Source of the DNA: Comamonas testosteroni ATCC 11996
Lineage (GTDB): Bacteria > Pseudomonadota > Gammaproteobacteria > Burkholderiales > Burkholderiaceae_C
Reading direction: 5' to 3'
DNA length: 64,000 nucleotides
Assembly (NCBI RefSeq): GCF_000241525.1
Contig: NZ_AHIL01000063.1
Coordinates: 1 to 64,000 of the forward strand
Positions 29,644-37,460 of this stretch are shown here, piece after piece (position 1 is the first letter of the stretch; every line of letters starts with the position of its first letter). The translations under genes and the position numbers were made by a program. The notes below the pieces were generated by a model. That model was not told where the DNA came from. It did not search any database and worked only from the letters and a program-made list of their open reading frames with translations.

Positions 29644-29727
29644 AAAAACATAGCTGCTAGCGCACGCTGTTGTTCGATTTCAAGATGAAATAAAGCTGAA
29701 ATCAGCTACAGACAAGCGCAAGGCGCT
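29644..29727. repeat. Short dispersed repeat (Comamonadaceae-type intergenic element)
   Basis: The left part AAAAACATAGCTGCTAGCGC recurs in inverted orientation at 11703-11724. The right part (ACAAGCGCAAGGCGCTCAT) has the GCGCT words typical of the same element. It fills the gap between the thioredoxin gene and the terminator. Confidence 0.45.
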
Positions 29728-29730
29728 CAT

Positions 29731-29757
29731 AAAAAAACCGGCAATGCCGGTTTTTTT
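29731..29757. terminator. Bidirectional terminator, thioredoxin gene / cytochrome c' gene
   Basis: A perfect palindrome, AAAAAAACCGGCA/TGCCGGTTTTTTT around a single base, sits between the two convergent genes. Confidence 0.88.
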
Positions 29758-29786
29758 GCGTCTGCTTGATGCAGGACAGTCTTGGC

Positions 29787-30233
29787 TTACTTATTGCGGA
29801 AGCTGTCGTGACAGCTCTTGCAGCTATTGGCGGCCGGGCCGAAAGCCGTCTTGAGATTGTCCAGATTGCCGGTCTTGGCGGCAGCGTTGAGCTTGACGAC
29901 TTCGGCTTCCATCTTGCCCGACAGGTCATGGAACTTGGCCTGCTCCTTCCACACTTCAGGCTTGGCCTTGCCGCCTTCGGTGCCGGCGCCGAAACCGGCC
30001 CAGGGCAGCTTGGACATGAAGGCCACGACCTCGGCGCTTTCCTGCGCGCTCTTGGCATCGAAGGGCATCTTGCCGTTGGCCATGGCGCCCAGACGGCTGA
30101 AATGCGTGCCCAGCACGCTCAGCGCGCTCTGGCGGTATTTGATGGCATCTTCAGCCTTGGCGAACTGGGCCGAGGCAGGCAGGGCCACGGTGGCAACCAC
30201 AGCAGCGAATGCCAGAGTGGAAAAAGCTTTCAT
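29787..30233 (-). CDS. Cytochrome c' (class II cytochrome c)
   Basis: 148 residues. The signal peptide MKAFSTLAFAAVVATVALPA SAQ is followed by a four-helix bundle. The heme site CKSCH (138-142) lies at the extreme C-terminus (NSCKSCHDSFRNK), as in this class. The start is the ATG at 30233. Cytochromes c' bind NO and other gases in the periplasm. It is divergent from a cytochrome b561 gene, a common pairing that suggests b561 reduces c'. Confidence 0.93.
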   Translation of the reverse strand: MKAFSTLAFAAVVATVALPASAQFAKAEDAIKYRQSALSVLGTHFSRLGAMANGKMPFDAKSAQESAEVVAFMSKLPWAGFGAGTEGGKAKPEVWKEQAKFHDLSGKMEAEVVKLNAAAKTGNLDNLKTAFGPAANSCKSCHDSFRNK

Positions 30234-30370
30234 CGGGGTATCCTTTCTTGGTTCCGCAGCCTGCCGCAGGCGGCTGCCTGACCAGTATGGCAGAGTCACC
30301 CAAAGGCAACGATTTGGGCTTGCAGCCTTGCCAAGGCACAATGTCCGGGTCCATCAGCCATGAAAAAGCC

Positions 30371-31075
30371 ATGACAGAGTCCGCCACACAAGCCGCCACG
30401 GAAATCCACAGAACTCGGATCTGGGACCTGCCCACCCGCCTGTTTCACTGGCTGCTGGCGATCTGCATCGTGGCCCTGGTGGTCACCGCCAAGATGGGCG
30501 GCAATGCCATGAACTGGCATCTGCTGCTGGGACAGGTGGTGCTGGCCTTGCTGATCTTTCGCATTCTCTGGGGCCTGGTGGGTGGGTACTGGTCGCGCTT
30601 TGGCAGCTTCATCCCTTCCGCGGCGGCCATGAGACGCTATCTCAGTGGCGCGTCGACCACGCAGGATCGCGCAGGCCACAACCCGCTGGGCTCGCTGTCG
30701 GTCATTGCGATGCTGATCGTTCTGATAGCGCAGATCGCAAGCGGGCTGATGAGCGATGACGAAATTGCCTTCAGCGGACCGTTGACGCGTTTTGTGTCCG
30801 GCGAGCTGATCTCCAAGGCCACCGACTACCACGCCCACTGGGGCCAGTACCTGATTTACGCACTGGTCGCACTGCATCTTCTGGCCCTCATCGGCTACAG
30901 CATCAAGGGCGACAAACTGGTCCCAGCGATGGTCACGGGCGACAAATTGCTGAAGGAACCCGTTGCTGCGAGCCGCGACACCGCCAGTACCCGGGCTCTG
31001 GCCGCACTGCTGGCCGTGGTGGCAAGCTCTCTTTCCTGGTGGGTCCATCAACTGGGGCAGAGTGCTGCTTTCTGA
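30371..31075 (+). CDS. Cytochrome b561, di-heme membrane protein
   Basis: 234 residues from the ATG at 30371. Four core transmembrane helices are visible, beginning IWDLPTRLFHWLLAICIVAL with a heme-ligand His. Others are in MNWHLLLGQVVLALL and YHAHWGQYLIYALVALHLLAL, and a further C-terminal hydrophobic helix ends the protein. The domain matches the prokaryotic b561 (CybB) group. Upstream in-frame starts exist but would read through the promoter region shared with the cytochrome c' gene. Confidence 0.9.
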   Translation: MTESATQAATEIHRTRIWDLPTRLFHWLLAICIVALVVTAKMGGNAMNWHLLLGQVVLALLIFRILWGLVGGYWSRFGSFIPSAAAMRRYLSGASTTQDRAGHNPLGSLSVIAMLIVLIAQIASGLMSDDEIAFSGPLTRFVSGELISKATDYHAHWGQYLIYALVALHLLALIGYSIKGDKLVPAMVTGDKLLKEPVAASRDTASTRALAALLAVVASSLSWWVHQLGQSAAF

Positions 31076-31158
31076 GTTCTGACGCTGCAAGCATCTGCTT
31101 TAACCATGCAGCGCGCTTGCCGCTACACTGACCCTTCTTTCATCATTGCCTAGCTGCC

Positions 31159-31647
31159 GTGGACAAGCCTGCCGTGGACTTGCTGACGCCCACACTCGAG
31201 GAGATGGACGCTGTGCGTCAGATCTTCCAGGAGTATGCGGACAGCCTGAACATCGACCTGGAATTTCAAGGATTCGAAACCGAACTCGCCGAGCTTCCCG
31301 GCGACTATGCCGAACCCCGCGGGCATATTCTGCTCGCTCGTGTAGACGGCAGCATTGCAGGCTGCTGTGCACTGCGCCCCCTGGATGACTCCGACTATCC
31401 CAATGCTGCCGAGATGAAGCGCCTGTTCGTGCGCAAGGCGTTTCGTGGCTTTGGCCTGGGGCGCCAACTGGCAGAGGCCATGCTCGACAAGGCACGCCAG
31501 GCCGGGTACGACCATGTGCTGCTGGACACGCTCGACGACATGGAAGCCGCCCGCGCACTCTATGTCGAGCTGGGCTTTGAATCCATCGCCCCCTACTATC
31601 ACAACCCGCTGCCAGGGGCGCACTACCTCAAGGCCGATATCTGCTAA
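31159..31647 (+). CDS. GNAT family N-acetyltransferase
   Basis: 162 residues from a GTG start. The acetyl-CoA loop (motif A) is EMKRLFVRKAFRGFGLGRQL and the C-terminal part (DHVLLDTLDDMEAARALYVE, LGFESIAPYY) is typical of the fold. The substrate is unknown. It is the last gene before the flagellar locus, 153 bases from the first flagellin. Confidence 0.9.
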   Translation: MDKPAVDLLTPTLEEMDAVRQIFQEYADSLNIDLEFQGFETELAELPGDYAEPRGHILLARVDGSIAGCCALRPLDDSDYPNAAEMKRLFVRKAFRGFGLGRQLAEAMLDKARQAGYDHVLLDTLDDMEAARALYVELGFESIAPYYHNPLPGAHYLKADIC

Positions 31648-31706
31648 GGCCGCGCATCGCGCGCCTTTAGCGCCTCGAGAACACGGTAATTTTTCTGCAC
31701 CTCGAT

Positions 31707-31734
31707 TTAAGTTGCTGCGTGACAGAGCCGCTTA
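31707..31734 (+). promoter_or_regulatory. Candidate sigma-28 promoter, flagellin 1
   Basis: TTAAGTTG, 12 bases, GCCGCTTA, compared with the enteric sigma-28 consensus TAAAGTTT, 11 bases, GCCGATAA. It lies 67 bases upstream of the ATG. Flagellin 2 has the same arrangement, and fliA lies in this locus. Confidence 0.5.
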
Positions 31735-31735
31735 G

Positions 31736-31800
31736 TACAGAGTAAGAGCGCCACGGTGGCGTTCGGTCTGTCATAACGACTCTGTTTTTAGGAGCACTCC
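31736..31800 (+). promoter_or_regulatory. Structured leader of flagellin 1
   Basis: The 5' leader contains the palindrome CGCCACGGTGGCG, and an outer pair ACAGAGT/ACTCTGT that can enclose it. It ends in the ribosome site TAGGAGCACTCC directly before ATG. It is nearly identical to the leader of flagellin 3 (33666-33728), so it is probably functional RNA rather than chance. Confidence 0.55.
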
Positions 31801-32598
31801 ATGCTGAGCCTGCACACCAACGCCGCTTCCCTGAGCACGCAAAACTCCCTGGCCTCGACCAACAAGGCCTTGTCTTCCTCCATGACCAAGCTGGGCACGG
31901 GCTACCGTGTCAACTCCGCCATGGACGATGCAGCCGGCCTGCAGATCGCCACGCGCCTGAACGCCCAGACCAGCGGTATGAAGGTGGCGCAGAAGAACAC
32001 ACAAAACGGCATCTCCATGCTGCAGACCGCCGAAGGCGCGCTCTCGGAAATTTCCAACATGCTGATCCGCATGAAGGACCTGGCCACGGAAGCCGCTACC
32101 GCGACCTCGTCCGCGAACGACATCACCGCCATGGCCGCCGAATACGACGCGTTGACGGCCGAGATCACCTCCATCAAGTCCAACACCAAGTTTGGCGGTA
32201 CCGCCTTATTGGCCGCCAACCAGGCCTGGACCTTCCAGACCGGTGCCAGCGGTGCGGAAACCTATGCCTTCACCGCCACCACATTCAGCCAGACGGCTGT
32301 TGCTTTCACCAACGCCGCTACTGCTACAACGGCCATGGGTGCCCTGGATACCGACATTGCCGCCATCAGCACCCTGCGTTCGTCCTTCGGTGCCGCGGCC
32401 AACCGCCTGGAACATGTCTACAACAACCTGGGCAACATGGTGCAAAACACCGAGGCCGCCAAGGGCCGCATCATGGACGTGGACTACGCCAGCGAGACCG
32501 CCAACATGACCAACAAGCAGATGCTGATGCAGGCGTCTTCGGCCATGCTCAAGCAGTCGAGCAGCATGAGCCAGATGGTCGCCTCGCTGCTGCAATAA
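31801..32598 (+). CDS. fliC: Flagellin 1 (lateral-type, LafA-like)
   Basis: 265-residue filament subunit. The N-terminal D0/D1 helix is MLSLHTNAASLSTQNSLAST, then SMTKLGTGYRVNSAMDDAAG and NGISMLQTAEGAL. The C-terminal D1/D0 is NRLEHVYNNLGNMVQNTEAA, then KQMLMQASSAMLKQSSSMSQ. Only about 100 central residues differ among the three copies, so surface domains D2/D3 are small or absent. The N-terminus resembles lateral flagellins (LafA) of Aeromonas and Vibrio more than the usual AxxINTN polar type. It has its own leader and terminator. Confidence 0.95.
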   Translation: MLSLHTNAASLSTQNSLASTNKALSSSMTKLGTGYRVNSAMDDAAGLQIATRLNAQTSGMKVAQKNTQNGISMLQTAEGALSEISNMLIRMKDLATEAATATSSANDITAMAAEYDALTAEITSIKSNTKFGGTALLAANQAWTFQTGASGAETYAFTATTFSQTAVAFTNAATATTAMGALDTDIAAISTLRSSFGAAANRLEHVYNNLGNMVQNTEAAKGRIMDVDYASETANMTNKQMLMQASSAMLKQSSSMSQMVASLLQ

Positions 32599-32617
32599 GC
32601 ACGGCCTGGTTTGACGC

Positions 32618-32641
32618 AAAACCGCCTCCGGGCGGTTTTTT
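32618..32641 (+). terminator. Terminator of flagellin 1
   Basis: AAAACCGCC/GGCGGTTTT is a 9-bp stem with a TCCG loop and T run, 19 bases after the stop. Confidence 0.88.
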
Positions 32642-32652
32642 ATGCCCGCCAT

Positions 32653-32680
32653 TTAAGAATCCGGCGGCCCTGGCCGCCTA
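32653..32680 (+). promoter_or_regulatory. Candidate sigma-28 promoter, flagellin 2
   Basis: TTAAGAAT, 12 bases, GCCGCCTA: the same spacing as for flagellin 1, 67 bases upstream of the ATG. The -35 half is weaker. Confidence 0.45.
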
Positions 32681-32747
32681 AAGCTTGCAAGAGCGCCATG
32701 GCGGCGCCCCTCCGTGTCGCGTGACACTTGCTATCTAGGAGCACTCC

Positions 32748-33590
32748 ATGCTGAGCCTGCACACCAACGCCGCGTCCCTGAGCACGCAAAACTCGCTCGC
32801 CTCGACCAACAAGGCGCTGTCTTCGTCCATGACCAAGCTGGGCACGGGCTTTCGCGTCAACTCCGCCATGGACGACGCCGCCGGCCTGCAGATCGCCACG
32901 CGCCTGAATGCGCAGACCAGCGGGATGAAGGTCGCGCAGAAGAACACGCAAAACGGCATCTCCATGTTGCAGACCGCCGAAGGCGCGCTCAGTGAAGTCA
33001 ACAACATGATCATCCGCATGAAGGATCTGGCGACCGAAGCAGCCACCGCGACCTCCAGCGCTGCCGACAGGACGGCCATGCAAGCCGAGTTCAAGGCCTT
33101 GAGCGATGAAATAACCAGCATAATCGATAACACAAAATTTGGTGGCCAAGTGTTGCTCGAAGGAACCAACGGCATCTTGGCTGCTCAGGTCGACTTCCAG
33201 ATTGGCGCGTCCGGCTCTGAAACTTACGGGTTTGATGCTGCCACCGAACTTGGTGCTCTGGCCACGGAACTGGGCAACTTGGCCGGCGACGACCTGTCCG
33301 CCGCAGCGGCAAACTTCACAACTATCCTCAAGCACGCCGAGGACGCTTCGGCCGCCGTAGGCACCCTGCGCTCGTCCTTCGGCGCCGCCGCCAACCGCCT
33401 GGAACATGTCTACAACAACCTGGGCAACATGGTGCAAAACACCGAGGCCGCCAAGGGCCGCATCATGGACGTGGACTACGCCAGCGAAACCGCCAACATG
33501 ACCAACAAGCAGATGCTGATGCAAGCCTCCACCTCCATGCTCAAGCAATCGTCGAGCATGAGCCAGATGGTGGCTTCGCTGCTGCAATAA
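32748..33590 (+). CDS. fliC: Flagellin 2 (lateral-type, LafA-like)
   Basis: 280 residues. The first 100 and last 80 residues are almost identical to flagellins 1 and 3; the centre (IIDNTKFGGQVLLEGTNGIL, FGFDAATELGALATELGNLA-like stretch) is its own. It is the longest of the three. The leader keeps the CGCC/GGCG hairpin and the TAGGAGCACTCC ribosome site, but its middle has diverged, so expression may differ. It has its own terminator. Confidence 0.95.
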   Translation: MLSLHTNAASLSTQNSLASTNKALSSSMTKLGTGFRVNSAMDDAAGLQIATRLNAQTSGMKVAQKNTQNGISMLQTAEGALSEVNNMIIRMKDLATEAATATSSAADRTAMQAEFKALSDEITSIIDNTKFGGQVLLEGTNGILAAQVDFQIGASGSETYGFDAATELGALATELGNLAGDDLSAAAANFTTILKHAEDASAAVGTLRSSFGAAANRLEHVYNNLGNMVQNTEAAKGRIMDVDYASETANMTNKQMLMQASTSMLKQSSSMSQMVASLLQ

Positions 33591-33608
33591 GCACCGTCAC
33601 TCTTGTGT

Positions 33609-33633
33609 AAAACCGCCTTCGGGCGGTTTTTTT
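33609..33633 (+). terminator. Terminator of flagellin 2
   Basis: AAAACCGCC/GGCGGTTTT is a 9-bp stem around TTCG with a run of seven T, nearly the same as the terminator of flagellin 1. Confidence 0.9.
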
Positions 33634-33635
33634 AT

Positions 33636-33660
33636 TTAAGAAATTTGCCCTAGCCGTCGC
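33636..33660 (+). promoter_or_regulatory. Degenerate sigma-28-like promoter, flagellin 3
   Basis: TTAAG at 33636-33640 and GCCGTCGC at 33653-33660 are at the matching distance from the ATG (68 bases from the GCCG end), but the spacing between boxes does not equal that of copies 1 and 2. Weak. Confidence 0.3.
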
Positions 33661-33665
33661 TTTGC

Positions 33666-33728
33666 ACAGACAAGAGCGCCGCAGTGGCGTTCGGTCTGTC
33701 ACAACGACTCTGTTTTTAGGAGCACTCC
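33666..33728 (+). promoter_or_regulatory. Structured leader of flagellin 3 (repeat of leader 1)
   Basis: Almost identical to 31738-31800, including GGCGTTCGGTCTGTCA and ACGACTCTGTTTTTAGGAGC. The ACAGAC/GTCTGT pair encloses CGCC/GGCG. The ribosome site AGGAG lies 6 bases before the ATG. Confidence 0.55.
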
Positions 33729-34556
33729 ATGCTGAGCCTGCACACCAACGCCGCTTCCCTGAGCACGCAAAATTCACTCGCCTCGACCAACAAGGCCCTG
33801 TCTTCCTCCATGACCAAGCTGGGCACGGGCTACCGCGTCAACTCCGCCATGGACGACGCCGCCGGCCTGCAGATCGCCACACGCCTGAACGCCCAGACCA
33901 GCGGCATGAAGGTGGCGCAGAAGAACACGCAAAACGGCATCTCCATGCTGCAAACCGCCGAAGGCGCGCTCAACGAAGTCAACAACATGATGATGCGCAT
34001 GAAGGACCTGGCGACCGAAGCGGCCACCGCGACCTCCAGCGCTGCCGACAAGACCGCCATGGACGCCGAGTTCGACGCCCTGGCGACGGAGATCGACTCC
34101 ATCATGACGAACACCAAGTTCGGCGGCCAAGCCCTGTTGACCGGCGGCACATTCGCTGCCTCCGCCACCTTCCAGATCGGCGCCTCCGGCTCGGAAACCT
34201 ATGCCTTCAACGCCACGGCAGACATGACGGCACTGGCCACAGCCATCACCGCTCTCAAAGGTGGTGACATTACTGCCGCGGGCAACGCCGTGATCGCTTT
34301 GGCAGACACCGCCTCTGCCGCCGTGGGCACGGTACGCTCGTCCATGGGTGCCGCGGCCAACCGCCTGGAGCATGTCTACAACAATCTGGGTAACATGATC
34401 CAGAACACCGAAGCCGCTAAGGGCCGCATCATGGATGTGGACTACGCCAGCGAGACCGCCAACATGACCAACAAGCAGATGCTGATGCAAGCGTCGACTT
34501 CCATGCTCAAGCAGTCCTCGAGCATGAGCCAGATGGTGGCTTCGCTGCTGCAGTAA
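33729..34556 (+). CDS. fliC: Flagellin 3 (lateral-type, LafA-like)
   Basis: 275 residues with conserved termini as in the other two copies and its own centre (FGGQALLTGGTFAASATFQI, ADMTALATAITALKGGDITA). It shares its leader with flagellin 1. It is separately terminated and convergent with the PilZ gene. Three highly similar tandem copies suggest recent duplication, kept alike by gene conversion at the ends. Confidence 0.95.
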   Translation: MLSLHTNAASLSTQNSLASTNKALSSSMTKLGTGYRVNSAMDDAAGLQIATRLNAQTSGMKVAQKNTQNGISMLQTAEGALNEVNNMMMRMKDLATEAATATSSAADKTAMDAEFDALATEIDSIMTNTKFGGQALLTGGTFAASATFQIGASGSETYAFNATADMTALATAITALKGGDITAAGNAVIALADTASAAVGTVRSSMGAAANRLEHVYNNLGNMIQNTEAAKGRIMDVDYASETANMTNKQMLMQASTSMLKQSSSMSQMVASLLQ

Positions 34557-34596
34557 TTGCACAGCCGCGCGGGAGGCGCAAGCCTCTTTGGCCCAC

Positions 34597-34626
34597 AAAA
34601 AAGCCAGCCTCTCGGTTGGCTTTTTT
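34597..34626. terminator. Bidirectional terminator, flagellin 3 / PilZ gene
   Basis: AAAAAAGCCAGCC/GGTTGGCTTTTTT is a stem with one G-T pair around a 4-base loop, with A and T runs at both ends, between convergent genes. Confidence 0.85.
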
Positions 34627-34660
34627 GCTTTTGCATCTGCTTATTTCAAGACTGTCGCGG

Positions 34661-35416
34661 CTAGTTCAGGCGATCGGCCATGATGCGTGCCAGCGTGGCC
34701 TGCAACTCCTGAGTCAGGCCTTCCAGGCTGCAGCCCACAACGACTACCTCGCCAAGCAGAAACGAGCGGTAGCTGCGGCGCGAGCGCACCGTAAGGTCCA
34801 CCTGGATCTGCACACCATCGCCGAGATTGAGCACCACCTTGGGAATTTTTCGGCCCATGAACAACATGGCGGTTTCGCTGCGCGAGCCGCGCAAGGCCAC
34901 CCCCCCAGCGCTTAGATCTTCCACATGCAGCACGCAAGGGCGCTGACCAAACATGAAGCGGGCTTCTCCGTCCTGCCCCAGCGGCAGCGGCACACGCGGA
35001 TAGCGCCGACGCTGGTGCTGCAGCACCTGTGCCGGCCAGGGCGCCTCCAGCAGCCAGCCCCCGCCAACCTGCTGCGTCCACTGCGCCTGCATCACCCACT
35101 GGGTAAGCATGCCCCCCGGCAAATGCGCCACGGCCAGCACCTGCGTCGGCAGGGGTTGCAGCGCGCCAGAGACATCGAGTGCCAGCTGCTGCCGGTCCGC
35201 ATCAATACGGCTCAACAGCCCCATGCCGCAGGGACGGCCGCCGGTATCGTCCAGGCAGGAGGCATCGTGCACCTCAGCCCGCAAGGTCATCACGCTTTGC
35301 TGGCGCTGCAGGGTCTCGAACACCTGCAGCAAAGCACCCGGGCTGTCCAGGCGGTAGTACGACGAATCAATCATGGCAGGTACGGCATAAGCTTGTGGCA
35401 GCTTGGTAGACACCAT
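34661..35416 (-). CDS. PilZ-domain flagellar brake protein (YcgR/FlgZ-like)
   Basis: 251 residues from the ATG at 35416 (an alternative is at 35374). The N-terminal half (LLQVFETLQRQQSVMTLRAE) looks like the YcgR N-domain. The C-terminal half is a PilZ domain with both c-di-GMP motifs: RRRYPR (136-141, RxxxR) and DLSAGG (167-172, D/NxSxxG). YcgR proteins slow flagellar motors when c-di-GMP is high. Its place between flgL and the flagellins suggests it acts on this flagellum. A hairpin lies directly upstream of its start. Confidence 0.88.
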   Translation of the reverse strand: MVSTKLPQAYAVPAMIDSSYYRLDSPGALLQVFETLQRQQSVMTLRAEVHDASCLDDTGGRPCGMGLLSRIDADRQQLALDVSGALQPLPTQVLAVAHLPGGMLTQWVMQAQWTQQVGGGWLLEAPWPAQVLQHQRRRYPRVPLPLGQDGEARFMFGQRPCVLHVEDLSAGGVALRGSRSETAMLFMGRKIPKVVLNLGDGVQIQVDLTVRSRRSYRSFLLGEVVVVGCSLEGLTQELQATLARIMADRLN

Positions 35417-35429
35417 ATTGTCGATGGAC

Positions 35430-35449
35430 AAAGACCGGTAGCGGTCTTT
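35430..35449 (-). promoter_or_regulatory. Perfect hairpin between the flgL operon end and the PilZ gene
   Basis: AAAGACCG/CGGTCTTT is a perfect 8-bp stem with a 4-base loop. It begins at the stop codon of the preceding gene and ends 14 bases before the PilZ start. With only three T after the stem it is more likely a translation or processing element than an efficient terminator. Confidence 0.45.
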
Positions 35450-36509
35450 ACCCCAGCACTCCACGGCTTTGCAGCAAACGCGCCACGCGCCGACGGGAGA
35501 TGGCGCGCACCGCAGGCACCACGGCCAGCACCCAATCATAGGCAGGCACCTGGGCCGCGCTGGCGAACGCGCTGGCAAATTTCTGCATGGCCGCAGTCTG
35601 TGCAGCCTGGTCTTGCAGGCTGAGGCCCGCGCTGACCTGGAAGGCCTGCACGACAGCCAGCACCTGACTCACTCTCTCGCGCACCACCGGCAGTGTGAGC
35701 TGCAGCTCCTGGGCACGCTCAGTGTCCGTCACACTCCAGCCCCCGACTGGCAGAGCCTCAGCCACAGACTGCAGCTTGGGCGCCACCCATTGGCCCGCAG
35801 GAAAACGCTGACCATTGCCCTTGACCATGAAGCGCTGCTGCACCAGGGGCCAGCAGCGCTCATCGACCGAAAGCTGCAGCGGCTGCTCCAGGGAGCCAAG
35901 TTGCATGCCCAGTGGTGCCAGGGCTGCGGCGAACGCATGGCGGCTGGCACCGGCCGAGCGCGCCTGGCTAACCTGCCAGGCACCATGGGTACCATCCTGC
36001 CCCAGCAGGCAAAAGCTCACCAGCTCCTTGTCCTGAGCGCTCAGGGCCTGCAGGCTCTCCCAGCTCCAGCCTGCCAGCAGGAATTGCTTGCGCGCAGAGC
36101 GCACCGGCGACCACTGCAGACATTCATCAAGACTGTCGAGCGTGCGCGCGGGGCGCTGCGCCCATAGCTCCTGCACCTGCTGCAGCGCAATGCGCATGCG
36201 TGCCAGAGCGGCTTCCGAGGGCAGTTTACGCTGGTGACGAGCGGCCTGTCCCAGCAGACCCAGCGCCTGCCCCAGCGCGATCAGGAAATCCAGCGTCATC
36301 TGCGCCTTGCTGACCTGCACCTGAAACTCGCGCACATGCTGCGCAACCGCCGCAGCCATCCAGCCCTTGGGCCAGGTACTCTGGTAACGAACCTGGGGCA
36401 GCAGTTGCGCCGCGACGGCAGCAACCGGCGCTGCGGCTATACCAGGCTGCGACCCGCCCACGCTGCCCGCACGCGCCGGCGCCCCGCCGGCAATCCGCGT
36501 GCTGCTCAC
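35448..36509 (-). CDS. Unrecognised protein coupled to flgL in the flagellar locus
   Basis: 353 residues, no signal peptide or membrane helix, rich in Ala, Gln and Leu. I recognise no domain. An Ala/Pro N-terminus is followed by helical segments (MTLDFLIALGQALGLLGQAA, ARMRIALQQVQELWAQRPAR), a central part with WSPVRSARKQFLLAGWSWES, and a C-terminus ending RAISRRRVARLLQSRGVLG. Its start overlaps the flgL stop by 4 bases, so it is translated with the hook-filament junction protein. In E. coli Flag-2 the slot between flgL and the flagellin holds lafW and lafZ; it may correspond to lafW by position only. A role in filament junction, export or regulation is inferred, not shown. Confidence 0.7.
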   Translation of the reverse strand: MSSTRIAGGAPARAGSVGGSQPGIAAAPVAAVAAQLLPQVRYQSTWPKGWMAAAVAQHVREFQVQVSKAQMTLDFLIALGQALGLLGQAARHQRKLPSEAALARMRIALQQVQELWAQRPARTLDSLDECLQWSPVRSARKQFLLAGWSWESLQALSAQDKELVSFCLLGQDGTHGAWQVSQARSAGASRHAFAAALAPLGMQLGSLEQPLQLSVDERCWPLVQQRFMVKGNGQRFPAGQWVAPKLQSVAEALPVGGWSVTDTERAQELQLTLPVVRERVSQVLAVVQAFQVSAGLSLQDQAAQTAAMQKFASAFASAAQVPAYDWVLAVVPAVRAISRRRVARLLQSRGVLG

Positions 36510-37420
36510 AGGGCGTCAAACAGGCTCAGTTGGCTGACCTTGCCATAGGCGGCCTGGGTGGCCTCCACGGCTGAAATCAGGCTTTTGAGCTGCACCGCCG
36601 CAGTTGAGTAATTGAGTTGTGAATACTCGAGCACCGAGGTCTGGTTGGCCGTGCTGAGATTGCTCCAATTGGTGTTGAGCGTCGCAATGATGTTCTGGGC
36701 ACCACCGAGCTTTGAAATCTTGGTGGAGACCTGGTCCATGGATTGGTCCACGCCTTCGAGGGCAGCCTGCAGCGTGGCTCGCGTCGCCGGATCATTGGCC
36801 GTGGTGTTGCCACCGCGGATGACACCGATGGCGGCGTCCAGCGCATTGAGCACGCCGGCCATTTCATCACCCAGGGTCACGTTTGCGGGCTGGGTGATGC
36901 CGTTTCCGACCACCACCATCTGCTGCTCGGCGTTGCCGTCGGCGCTGTAGCGGCTGCCGGCGGCAGCGGTCTGATCCAGGCCCAGCGTCGGCGTCCTGCT
37001 CAGCGTGCCGGAAAACAGGTAGGTGCCTTCCTGGTCCTTGGTCAGGGTACTCGCATACAACCCGTCACGCAGGGCTTCCAGGCTTGTGGCCATGGCGCTC
37101 AGATCTTCTGCGGTATTGCCTCCGTCCAGCGCCCAGACCAACAGGTCGCGTGCACTCAGCATATCGCTGTTGATGCTGCTGAGCACGGTCTCGCTTTGCG
37201 TCATTCGGCTGGACAAGGCACCAATATTGTCCTTGTACTGCGCAATGCTGGCTTCCTCGCGCTGCAGGCGCGCAATGCGCACATGGGCGATGGGGTCGTC
37301 GCTGGGACGGGTCAGGCGGTTGCCCGAGGCCATCTGCCCGATGAGCTTTTCCAACTGGGCATTGGAGTTCTGCAACGAGGCGTTGACGGTGATGTGGTAC
37401 TGGTTGCTGGAGACGCGCAT
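36506..37420 (-). CDS. flgL: Flagellar hook-filament junction protein FlgL (HAP3)
   Basis: 304 residues. The flagellin-like N-terminus is MRVSSNQYHITVNASLQNSN, with GQMASGNRLTRPSDDPIAHV, and a C-terminal helix (QLNYSTAAVQLKSLISAVEA) as in FlgL. It joins the hook-associated FlgK zone to the filament. It lies 40 bases after flgK. Confidence 0.94.
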   Translation of the reverse strand: MRVSSNQYHITVNASLQNSNAQLEKLIGQMASGNRLTRPSDDPIAHVRIARLQREEASIAQYKDNIGALSSRMTQSETVLSSINSDMLSARDLLVWALDGGNTAEDLSAMATSLEALRDGLYASTLTKDQEGTYLFSGTLSRTPTLGLDQTAAAGSRYSADGNAEQQMVVVGNGITQPANVTLGDEMAGVLNALDAAIGVIRGGNTTANDPATRATLQAALEGVDQSMDQVSTKISKLGGAQNIIATLNTNWSNLSTANQTSVLEYSQLNYSTAAVQLKSLISAVEATQAAYGKVSQLSLFDAL

Positions 37421-37460
37421 GGCGTGATTTCCCGATTCGTGAATGTGAAAGCAACGCGCC

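Noticed and set aside
31801..34556. Tandem similarity that might be an assembly duplication
   Set aside because: The three copies have different centres, different terminators and one divergent leader, so they are real separate genes.
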